Of a stretch of DNA of 64,000 nt, positions 24,984 through 32,826 are shown in pieces. Within the stretch, counting starts at the first letter, position 1. Each line of letters starts with the position of its first letter. A program made the translations under genes and the position numbers. The notes below the pieces were generated by a model. The model did no database searches. It had not been told where the DNA came from and saw nothing but the letters and a program-made list of their open reading frames with translations. This DNA comes from Mesorhizobium tianshanense. GTDB taxonomy: Bacteria > Pseudomonadota > Alphaproteobacteria > Rhizobiales > Rhizobiaceae. Where the stretch lies: positions 62,001 through 126,000 of the forward strand of contig NZ_VLKT01000003.1 in NCBI RefSeq assembly GCF_007830515.1. The letters are read 5' to 3'.

Positions 24984-26324
24984 ATGGCAGACGACGGCTG
25001 GAACGGAAACGGTTCGGGCAACACGCTCTTCACCAATGTGCGTGTGCTCGATGCGACCGGGGAATATCCTTACACCGGCGAGGTGCTGGTTCAGGGCAAC
25101 CGCATCAAGCAGATCACCAAGGGCTCGTCGCGCTTTGGCTCCTCGTCCGCGTCGTTGTCCTACGCTGGCGCGCCCGGGGGTGTCACGACGATCGACGGCA
25201 TGGGCGCGACGCTGATGCCGGGCATGATCGACGCGCATCTGCATTTGTCCTGGAACAACGCGCCCGGCATCGACCCGATCCAGATGATGGAGCTCGAAGA
25301 GCACATGCTGGTCACCATGGAGATGGCCAAGCTGGTGCTCGATGCCGGCTTCACGGCGGGCAGGGGAGCGGCGGCCGCAAAGCCGCGCCTCGACGTGGTC
25401 GCCAAGAAATTCATCAATCAAGGCCGTTTCCCGGGGCCGCGTTACCTCGCCGCCGGTCCGGAGATCACCACGGTCGGTGGGCTGGGCGACTCCGCGCCCT
25501 CGCACATTCCGCATGAGGGTCTCAACCTTGGCATCGTCGTCTCGGGGCCTGAAGAAATTCGCCGCACGGTGCGCCAACTGATCAAATACGGCGTCGATTC
25601 GATCAAGCTCAACCTGTCCGGCGAAAGCATCACCGGCATGGGCGCCGAAGAGACGCCGATGTCGGAGGAAGAGGTCGCCATGGCCGCCTCCGAGGCGCGC
25701 TGCCGCAACAAGGTGCTGTCGGCCCATGCCCGCTCTTCCGGCTCGGTCAAGCAGTGCATCCGCCATGGCATCCAGAACATCTACCACGCCTCGTTTGCCG
25801 ACGAAGAATCGCTCGACATGCTCGAGGCGGCCAAGGACAAGCATTTCGTGGCGCCGGGCATCGCCTGGCTGATCAACACCGCGCGCCATGCCGAGCAATG
25901 GGGCATCAAGCCTGGATCGCCGCTGTCGCTCGAATATGAGCGCGAGCTCGAAATGTGCATCGACACGATGAAGAAGATGCACCGGCGCGGCATCCGCGTC
26001 TGCATCGGCGGCGACTACGGATTTGCCTGGACGCCGCAAGGCACCAACGCCAAGGACATCCAGACTTTCGTCGAGATGCTCGGCTTCTCGCCGATGGAGG
26101 CGATCCAGGCCGCAACCAAATATGGCGGCCAGATCATGGGCATGGGCGACGAGCTCGGGCTGATCAAGGAAGGTTATCTCGCCGACATCCTTTTGATCGA
26201 CGGCGACCCGATTTCGGACGTGCGCATCCTGCAGGACAAGAACCGCATTCTCGCCATCATGAAGGATGGCAAGTTCCACAAGGCGCCACGCATGAATGAG
26301 CAGCGCCGCCGGCTGACCGCATGA
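24984..26324 (+). CDS. Amidohydrolase family protein
   Basis: A 446-residue metal-dependent TIM-barrel hydrolase. The first metal motif is MIDAHLHLSW (about residues 81-90), followed by a beta-strand Lys region SIKLNLSGES, His in LSAHARSSG and IYHASFADEESLD and an acid in GGDYGFAW. The N- and C-terminal parts form the composite beta-sandwich (ILLIDGDPISD). GGGAGG lies 7 bases before ATG 24984, which decides the start. The imidazolonepropionase/prolidase-like branch cleaves amide or cyclic amide bonds. It overlaps the LivH-like permease by 4 bases. Confidence 0.88.
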   Translation: MADDGWNGNGSGNTLFTNVRVLDATGEYPYTGEVLVQGNRIKQITKGSSRFGSSSASLSYAGAPGGVTTIDGMGATLMPGMIDAHLHLSWNNAPGIDPIQMMELEEHMLVTMEMAKLVLDAGFTAGRGAAAAKPRLDVVAKKFINQGRFPGPRYLAAGPEITTVGGLGDSAPSHIPHEGLNLGIVVSGPEEIRRTVRQLIKYGVDSIKLNLSGESITGMGAEETPMSEEEVAMAASEARCRNKVLSAHARSSGSVKQCIRHGIQNIYHASFADEESLDMLEAAKDKHFVAPGIAWLINTARHAEQWGIKPGSPLSLEYERELEMCIDTMKKMHRRGIRVCIGGDYGFAWTPQGTNAKDIQTFVEMLGFSPMEAIQAATKYGGQIMGMGDELGLIKEGYLADILLIDGDPISDVRILQDKNRILAIMKDGKFHKAPRMNEQRRRLTA

Positions 26325-27388
26325 GCATCCTCGACCAGCCACCGTCGTCGTCCCAGCTATCCTCCTCGTCAATGGCGGGCGGCGGCATGACGCGCCGGCA
26401 GGCATGGGGCCTTTTCTGGCTGCTTGCCGCGGCGCTGGTCGCATGGCTGGTCTTCGCCGTCTGGCCGGATTGGCTGAACGCCATCCTGATCTCGAAGAAG
26501 GCGTTCGTCAGCGCGATCCTCAACGGGATCACGCTCGCCGGCCTCTATTTCCTGGTCGCCAGCGGCTTTACGCTGATCTTCGGGCTGATGCGCAACGTCA
26601 ATCTTGCGCATGGCTCGCTCTATTTGCTCGGCGCCTATATCGGCTACGAAGTGGCGAACCGCACCGGCTATTGGTTGCTGGGTGTCGCCTCCGGCTTCAT
26701 CGTTCTGGCGGCGGTCGGCGTCGTCATGCAGATCTTCGTCTTCCGTCGCCTGGAAGGCGACGATTTGCGCCAAACCCTGGTCAGCATCGGCATCTCGATC
26801 GTCGCGGCCGACCTGATGCTGGCGGTCTGGGCAGGCGGCACCTATCAGATCGCGGTGCCGGAATGGCTGGATGGCGCGCTGACGCTGCCGGTGATCACGG
26901 CGGTGCGGTCGAACGGCGCGTCGGTATTCCTCACCTATCCACTCTACCGCCTTGTCGTGCTGGCGGCGGCGATCGTCATCGGCGTCGGTCTCTGGCTGAT
27001 GCTGAACAAGACGCGCGTCGGCATGATGATCCGCGCCGGCGTCGACGACCGCGCCATGCTCTCGGCCTCCGGCGTCAATGTGCATGCGGTCTTTGCCATC
27101 GTCTTTGCCGTCGGCGCCGGGCTTGCCGGCTTTGCCGGCGTCGTCGGTGGTTCGGCGCTCTCGGTCGCGCCGGGCGAAGACGTCCGCTATTTGCTTGCCT
27201 CGCTCGTCGTCGTCATCGTCGGTGGCATGGGTTCGATATCAGGCGCCGCCATTGGCGCGCTGCTGATTGGCCTCGCCGAGCAGATCGGCCTCGTCTATTT
27301 CCCGACCTACGGCATCGTGCTCACCTTCGTCATCATGGTGGTGGCGCTGGCGGTCCGGCCGCGAGGCATCATGGGGAAAGCGCGATGA
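26321..27388 (+). CDS. Branched-chain-type ABC permease, LivH-like
   Basis: A 355-residue permease with a Ser-rich N-terminal tail (residues 1-25) and about nine helices. LivH landmarks are GFTLIFGLMRNVNLAHGSLY and the contact loop RVGMMIRAGVDDRAMLSASG. It is coupled to both neighbours by ATGA overlaps. Confidence 0.92.
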   Translation: MSILDQPPSSSQLSSSSMAGGGMTRRQAWGLFWLLAAALVAWLVFAVWPDWLNAILISKKAFVSAILNGITLAGLYFLVASGFTLIFGLMRNVNLAHGSLYLLGAYIGYEVANRTGYWLLGVASGFIVLAAVGVVMQIFVFRRLEGDDLRQTLVSIGISIVAADLMLAVWAGGTYQIAVPEWLDGALTLPVITAVRSNGASVFLTYPLYRLVVLAAAIVIGVGLWLMLNKTRVGMMIRAGVDDRAMLSASGVNVHAVFAIVFAVGAGLAGFAGVVGGSALSVAPGEDVRYLLASLVVVIVGGMGSISGAAIGALLIGLAEQIGLVYFPTYGIVLTFVIMVVALAVRPRGIMGKAR

Positions 27389-28413
27389 GCCTGACCCTCG
27401 CCGCTCAAGATGCTGCGCCTCAACAGACATGGCTGGAAAAGCTTGGCCCAGGCCACATCATCCTCGCCGTGGCCCTGGTCCTCTATCCGCTGGTGGCATC
27501 GGATTTCTTCCTGACGCAGATCGGCGGCTATTCGTTGATCTTCGGCATGCTCGCTTTGTCGCTGATGATGCTGGCAGGCTATGGCGGCATGGTCAGCCTG
27601 GCGCAGATCACCGTCGCCGGCATCGCCGCCTATGCCATCGCCATCCTCGGCAACAACAATTCGAACGTGCTCGGCTTCGGTTGGCCATGGTGGCTCGCGG
27701 CACCCTTCGCCGTGCTGGCGGCCGCGGTGGCATCGGCGCTGATCGGCTGGATCTCGGTGCGCACCGAAGGCATCTACACTATCATGATCACGCTGGCGAT
27801 CGCCACCGCCACCTACTATTTCGCCCAGCAGAACTACGCGATCTTCAATGGCCATTCCGGCTACGCCGGCATCCATGCCCCTTCGTTCTGGGGCGTCAAC
27901 TGGCGCGATCCGAAAGCCTTCTATTACCTCTGTCTCGGTTTTGCCGTCCTGTCCTATGCGGCCATACTCTACGGCGCCCGCTCCACCTTCGGCTTGACCT
28001 TGCAGGCGATTCGCGACAACCCGCGGCGGATGCGCGCGCTTGGCTATGACGTCACCGCGCACAAGGTCTTTGCCTGGTTTCTCGCCGGCATCATCGCCGG
28101 CTTGGCTGGCGTGCTCCTGGTCTGGTTCAACGGTCGTGTTTCGCCCGGCACCATCGGCGTGGACGTGGCGATCGACGTGTTGATCATCGCCGTGATCGGC
28201 GGTTTGCAGCATCCGATCGGGCCTTTCCTCGGCGCGCTCGTCGTTGTCCTGATGCAGACCTTTGCCATCGATATCGTCGGGGCCGAGCGTTTCAACACGC
28301 TGATCGGCCTGGTGTTTCTGGTGATCGTCTTCGTCTCGCCGGATGGAATTCTTGGGTTGTGGGGGAGGATCAAACCGTATCTTGCCCAGGAGTCCTTGCG
28401 TTCCGGCCCCTAG
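27385..28413 (+). CDS. Branched-chain-type ABC permease, LivM-like
   Basis: A 342-residue permease with about ten helices. LivM landmarks are LMMLAGYGGMVSLAQITVAG and the contact loop LQAIRDNPRRMRALGYDV. It starts in the LivH-like stop (ATGA) and is followed 53 bases later by the binding protein. Confidence 0.92.
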   Translation: MSLTLAAQDAAPQQTWLEKLGPGHIILAVALVLYPLVASDFFLTQIGGYSLIFGMLALSLMMLAGYGGMVSLAQITVAGIAAYAIAILGNNNSNVLGFGWPWWLAAPFAVLAAAVASALIGWISVRTEGIYTIMITLAIATATYYFAQQNYAIFNGHSGYAGIHAPSFWGVNWRDPKAFYYLCLGFAVLSYAAILYGARSTFGLTLQAIRDNPRRMRALGYDVTAHKVFAWFLAGIIAGLAGVLLVWFNGRVSPGTIGVDVAIDVLIIAVIGGLQHPIGPFLGALVVVLMQTFAIDIVGAERFNTLIGLVFLVIVFVSPDGILGLWGRIKPYLAQESLRSGP

Positions 28414-28466
28414 CGGCTGGAATGGAATTAACCATTGCAAAAAACGTCAATCAAAGGGAGGAAAAC

Positions 28467-29714
28467 ATGAGGATACATCGACGCACACTGCTTGCGCTGG
28501 CACTTGCGACCGGGCTGACCGCACCGTCGCTGGCGCTCGCTGCCGACGACGGGATCAAGATCGGCCTGCTTGCCACCTTCGAAGGACCGTTCACGGTGCT
28601 CGGCGAGGACGGCGAGCGCGGCGCGATGACCGCGGTCGAGGAAGTCGGTGGCAAGGTCGCCGGCAAGACAATCGAGATCGTCAAGGGTTCGTCCGACGCG
28701 TCGCCCGACAGCGCGGTGCGCGCGGCACGCAAGCTGGTCGAGCAGGATGGCGTCAAGGTGCTGGTCGGCCCACTTTCCGGTGACGAGGGTCTGGCCGTCA
28801 AGGACTATGCCAAGACCCAGCCGACCGTGACCTTCATCAACGGAACGTCGGCTGCGCAGGATACGACGCTGCGCAATCCGGCGGAAAACTTCTTCCGCTT
28901 CTCGACCGACGGCGCGCAGTGGATGGCCGGCCTCGGCACCTATGCGTTCAACGACAAGGGCTACAAGAAGGTCGCCACAGTCGCCGAGGACTATTCCTTT
29001 CCTTACACGCAGGTCTTCGGCTTCATGGCCGAATTCTGCAAGGCCGGTGGCAAGGTGCCGTCGAAATCCTGGGTGCCGATCGGCAACAAGGACTATTCCT
29101 CCGTCATCGCCGCCATTCCCGACGACGTCGACGCCATTTATGTAGCGCTCGGCGGCGCCGATGCCGTGAATTTCCTGACGCAATACCAGCAGTCCGGCGG
29201 CACGGCACCCTTGATTGGCGGCTCCATCACCGTCGACCAGACCGTGCTGACCTCGAAGGGCAAATTGCGCGACGTTCTGATCGGCACGCCGGCCGCCGGC
29301 CCGACAGCCGATACCAACGACTCGCCGTCCTGGATGAAGTTCCTTGAGCAATACAAGAAACAGCCTGGCGCCTTCCCATCGCCCTCGCTCTTCGCCCATG
29401 GCTACTATGTCAACATGAAGGCGGCCTTGCTTGCCCTCGAACAGGCCGGCGGCGATGTCTCCGACGGCGGCGCGAAGCTGCGCGACGCACTCTCGAAACT
29501 GTCCTTCGACACGCCGACCGGCAAGGTGTCGCTCGACAAGAACCGCAATGCGATCGCCGACATCTTCCTGACCGAAGTCACCGAGGGGGCAGACGGCAAT
29601 CTCCTGAACAAGCTGGTTAAGGTCGTGTCACAGGTCAACCAGACGCTCGGCATTCCGGAAGACGAGTTCATGAAGCTTGGCGCCGTCAATCGCGACAACC
29701 CGAGCTGCCCGTAA
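28467..29714 (+). CDS. Branched-chain-type ABC substrate-binding protein
   Basis: A 415-residue periplasmic binding protein. Signal peptide residues 1-26 (RRTLLALALATGL, cleavage near ALA/AD), then IKIGLLATFEGPFTVLGEDG and VLVGPLSGDEGLAV of the class I fold. AAAGGGAGG precedes ATG 28467 by 7 bases. It belongs with the permeases upstream and ATPases downstream; the ligand is presumably the amide, lactone or aromatic compound handled by the hydrolases at the head of the operon. Confidence 0.93.
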   Translation: MRIHRRTLLALALATGLTAPSLALAADDGIKIGLLATFEGPFTVLGEDGERGAMTAVEEVGGKVAGKTIEIVKGSSDASPDSAVRAARKLVEQDGVKVLVGPLSGDEGLAVKDYAKTQPTVTFINGTSAAQDTTLRNPAENFFRFSTDGAQWMAGLGTYAFNDKGYKKVATVAEDYSFPYTQVFGFMAEFCKAGGKVPSKSWVPIGNKDYSSVIAAIPDDVDAIYVALGGADAVNFLTQYQQSGGTAPLIGGSITVDQTVLTSKGKLRDVLIGTPAAGPTADTNDSPSWMKFLEQYKKQPGAFPSPSLFAHGYYVNMKAALLALEQAGGDVSDGGAKLRDALSKLSFDTPTGKVSLDKNRNAIADIFLTEVTEGADGNLLNKLVKVVSQVNQTLGIPEDEFMKLGAVNRDNPSCP

Positions 29715-29740
29715 CGCCTGACTTGCGAGTGTATCCCGCA

Positions 29741-30526
29741 GTGACTGAAAGCTTCGCAGCAGACCGTCTCCAGAGCTCCGGCGCCTATGCGCTGGAGCTC
29801 GATGGCGTTGCGCGTCATTTCGGTGCGCTTGTGGCGCTGTCGGGTATCAATATGAGGATCGCGGCCGGCGAACGGCGCGCGGTCCTCGGCTCCAACGGAG
29901 CCGGCAAGACCACGCTATTTAATGCCGTGACCGGCGACTTTCTGCCGACCGCCGGCCGCATCCGCTTTTTCGGCGAGGACATCACCGACCTGCCGCCGCA
30001 TGAACGCATCCGGCGCGGCCTGAGGCGGACCTACCAGATTTCGCAACTGTTCAAGGGCCTGTCGGTCCTCGATTCCATCTTCCTGGCATGCCGGGGTGTG
30101 TCGCGCCGGCGGTTCTCGTTGCTTCGGCCAAAAGCCACCGACGTCAACAGGGTGCAGGCGGAATCGATCCTGAACGCCGTGCATCTGGAAACCTGGCGCG
30201 ACGCTCTGGTGGCGACGCTCAGCCATGGCCAGCAGCGGCAGTTGGAGATTGCACTGGCGCTGGCCGGCGCGCCGCGCTTCATCCTGTTCGACGAACCGGC
30301 GGCGGGGCTGTCGCCGACCGAGCGGCGCGATCTGGTGGCGATCCTCAACGGGCTGCCGAAGCACATCGGCTATGTTATCATCGAGCACGACCTAGACGTT
30401 GCGCTGCGTGTCTCGGAGTATGTTTCGATGATGCACAATGGCCGCCTGTTCAAGGAAGGCACGCCGCAAGAGATCGAGGCCGACCCGGAGGTCCAGGAAA
30501 TCTATCTCGGAGGCAAGCATGGCTGA
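29741..30526 (+). CDS. ABC ATP-binding protein, LivG-like
   Basis: A 261-residue ATPase: Walker A GSNGAGKTT (about 50-58), signature LSHGQQRQLE (Ser-His in place of the usual Ser-Gly) and Walker B RFILFDEP. There is no ATG in range; GTG 29741 is my choice, with GTG 29729 and TTG 29723 as alternatives. The 3' end overlaps the start of the next gene by 8 bases. Confidence 0.88.
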   Translation: MTESFAADRLQSSGAYALELDGVARHFGALVALSGINMRIAAGERRAVLGSNGAGKTTLFNAVTGDFLPTAGRIRFFGEDITDLPPHERIRRGLRRTYQISQLFKGLSVLDSIFLACRGVSRRRFSLLRPKATDVNRVQAESILNAVHLETWRDALVATLSHGQQRQLEIALALAGAPRFILFDEPAAGLSPTERRDLVAILNGLPKHIGYVIIEHDLDVALRVSEYVSMMHNGRLFKEGTPQEIEADPEVQEIYLGGKHG

Positions 30527-32747
30527 GCGCCCAGCTCCTTCCGGCTCAACATCTCCGTCCGGCAAGGCGGTCCTCAGAATAGAGGATCTGCAGGTCTATT
30601 ACGGCGAAAGCCATGCGCTGCAGGGCGTATCGCTGACGCTGGACAGCGGCGTCCTGTCGGTCGTCGGCCGCAACGGCATGGGCAAGACGACGCTCTGCAA
30701 CACCATCGCCGGGCTGAAGCGCGCGCGCTCCGGGTCGATCCGGGTCGGCGGCCGCGAGGTTTCCGCACTCGAACCGCACGAGATCCATCGCCTCGGCGTC
30801 GGCTATGTGCCGCAGGGCCGCCGCGTCTGGCCAAGCCTGACGGTCGACGAGCATCTTCGCCTCACCGCCGGCAACCGGCGTGATGCGAATTGGACGGTCG
30901 AGCGCGTCTACCAGATTTTTCCGCGTCTCGCCGAGCGCCGGGCCAATGGCGGTTCGCAGCTGTCGGGCGGCGAACAGCAGATGCTGGCGATCTCGCGCGC
31001 GCTGTTGAGCGATCCGAAGCTGCTGGTCATGGACGAGCCGACGGAGGGGCTTGCTCCGGTCGTCGTCGAGCAGGTCGAGCGCATGCTGGTAACGCTGGCC
31101 GAGGAAGGCGAGATGGCGATCCTCGTCATCGAACAGAATATCGGCGTCGCCACCGCTGTGTCCGATCGCGTCGCCATCATGGTCAACGGGCGCATCAACC
31201 GGGTCATGGACGCCACGGCACTTGCCGCCGACCGCGAACTGCAGCAGCGGCTGCTCGGCGTCGGCCGCCATTCCGACGAATCCACAGTCACTCCCGCTGC
31301 AGCGGCACAGGCGCAAGAACAACTGGCCGAGGTCTATCGCATCGACCGGAGTGCTTCGCGGGACACTGCTCCGCAGGACGGCGTCTACCGTCCGGTGACC
31401 GAATTGCCGAACCGCTGGAATGTGCCGGTGACAGCCATGCGGCAGGCGGCGATCGAGAAGGCCGCGCCGCAGGACGACCTGAAGAATGTCTTCGCCATTC
31501 CCTTCGCCGAACGCATCGGAAGGACCGTTCTGGTCGCCGGAACTTTCGATACCAAGGCAAAGGAATTGCGCTTCGTCGCCGACCGCCTGAAGTCCCTGGG
31601 CGTGCAGGTGCGTACCGTCGACCTGTCGACGTCCGGAAAGCCGTCGAGCGCCGACGTTCCCCCCATGCAGGTCGCCGGCATGCATGCGCGGGGGTCGTCG
31701 GCCGTCTTTACCAACGATCGCGGCGGCTCGGTGAGCGCCATGGCGGAAGCCTTTGCGCGCTGGATCGAGCGCGAGCCGCGCATCGGCGGCGTCATTTCGG
31801 CAGGCGGTTCCGGTGGTACAACGCTGGCGACGGCTGGCATGCGCGTACTGCCCGTAGGCATCCCCAAACTGATGGTCTCGACGGTTGCCGCCGGCGACGT
31901 TGCCAAATATGTCGGCGGCGCCGACATCATGATGTTCCATTCGGTGGCAGACGTTCAGGGGTTGAACTCGATCACCGAACAGGTGCTGTCGAACGCCGCG
32001 CATGCGATGGCGGGCATGGTCGCACAGCTTCCCAATGCCGAGGCGTGGGAAGCCAAACGCAAGCTGGCGCGTCCGGCCGTCGGCATCACCATGTTCGGCG
32101 TCACCACGCCGGCCGTGCAGGCGGTGAGCAAGCGTCTTGAAGCGGACTATGACTGTCTCGTTTTCCACGCCACCGGCATCGGCGGGCGCGCCATGGAAAA
32201 TCTCGGCGATTCCCGACAGCTTTCGGCCTTCCTCGACCTGACCACGACGGAAGTGGCCGACATGATTGTCGGCGGCGTGTTCCCGGCGACCGAAGACCGC
32301 TTTGGCGCGGCGATCCGCACCGGCTTGCCCTATGTCGGCTCGACCGGTGCGCTCGACATGGTCAATTTCGGCCCACGCGACAGCGTGCCGGAGAAATTCA
32401 AGAGCCGCAGATTCGTCATCCACAATCCCAACGTCACGCTGATGCGGACCACGCGCGACGAAAACCGCGCCTTCGGCGAATGGATCGGCGCGCGGCTCAA
32501 CGCCATGAACGGTCCGGTGCGGTTCCTGCTGCCGGAAGGCGGTGTGTCGATGCTGGACGCACCGGGCCAGCCGTTTCATGATCCGGAGGCCGACAATGCG
32601 CTGTTCGAGGCGATCGAGAAGACCGTTCGCCGGACCGCGCTGCGCCATATCGAGCGCGTTCGATCGAACATCAACGACACGCCTTTCATCGACGCCGCGG
32701 TCAATGCGTTCCACGCGATCACGCCGAAACTGCAGAGACGGGCGTGA
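30519..32747 (+). CDS. LivF-like ABC ATPase fused to Tm-1-like (UPF0261) domain
   Basis: A 742-residue fusion. Residues 18-250 are a LivF-type ATPase with Walker A GRNGMGKTT (50-58), LSGGEQQML (148-156) and Walker B LLVMDEPTEGLAP. A linker of about 80 residues follows. Residues 335-740 are a Tm-1-like ATP-binding domain (UPF0261): RTVLVAGTFDTKAKELRFVA, GVISAGGSGGTT, FHATGIGGRAMENL and a C-terminal ARLNAMNGPVRFLLPEGGVS. Tm-1-like proteins bind ATP in a two-subdomain fold, usually stand alone and have no settled enzymatic role. No stop, frameshift or internal ribosome-binding site marks the join. ATG 30519 is preceded by CGGAGG. Confidence 0.92.
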   Translation: MAERPAPSGSTSPSGKAVLRIEDLQVYYGESHALQGVSLTLDSGVLSVVGRNGMGKTTLCNTIAGLKRARSGSIRVGGREVSALEPHEIHRLGVGYVPQGRRVWPSLTVDEHLRLTAGNRRDANWTVERVYQIFPRLAERRANGGSQLSGGEQQMLAISRALLSDPKLLVMDEPTEGLAPVVVEQVERMLVTLAEEGEMAILVIEQNIGVATAVSDRVAIMVNGRINRVMDATALAADRELQQRLLGVGRHSDESTVTPAAAAQAQEQLAEVYRIDRSASRDTAPQDGVYRPVTELPNRWNVPVTAMRQAAIEKAAPQDDLKNVFAIPFAERIGRTVLVAGTFDTKAKELRFVADRLKSLGVQVRTVDLSTSGKPSSADVPPMQVAGMHARGSSAVFTNDRGGSVSAMAEAFARWIEREPRIGGVISAGGSGGTTLATAGMRVLPVGIPKLMVSTVAAGDVAKYVGGADIMMFHSVADVQGLNSITEQVLSNAAHAMAGMVAQLPNAEAWEAKRKLARPAVGITMFGVTTPAVQAVSKRLEADYDCLVFHATGIGGRAMENLGDSRQLSAFLDLTTTEVADMIVGGVFPATEDRFGAAIRTGLPYVGSTGALDMVNFGPRDSVPEKFKSRRFVIHNPNVTLMRTTRDENRAFGEWIGARLNAMNGPVRFLLPEGGVSMLDAPGQPFHDPEADNALFEAIEKTVRRTALRHIERVRSNINDTPFIDAAVNAFHAITPKLQRRA

Positions 32748-32826
32748 TGGCTTGGAGTGGGCGGGTTTATGGAATTGATGCCGGTCGCCTTTGGCTGACC
32801 GCATCCTGTTTGGGAGGGTAGAAAGA

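Noticed and set aside
23757..26444. An 895-codon open frame on the minus strand
   Set aside because: It is antisense to the FAH-family, alpha/beta hydrolase and amidohydrolase genes and has no recognisable domain.
28423..28438. TGGAATTAACCATTGC as a sigma-54 promoter before the binding protein gene
   Set aside because: GG and GC are 11 bases apart rather than 10, and the CACG part of the -24 box is missing. Sigma-54 promoters do not tolerate a spacing change.
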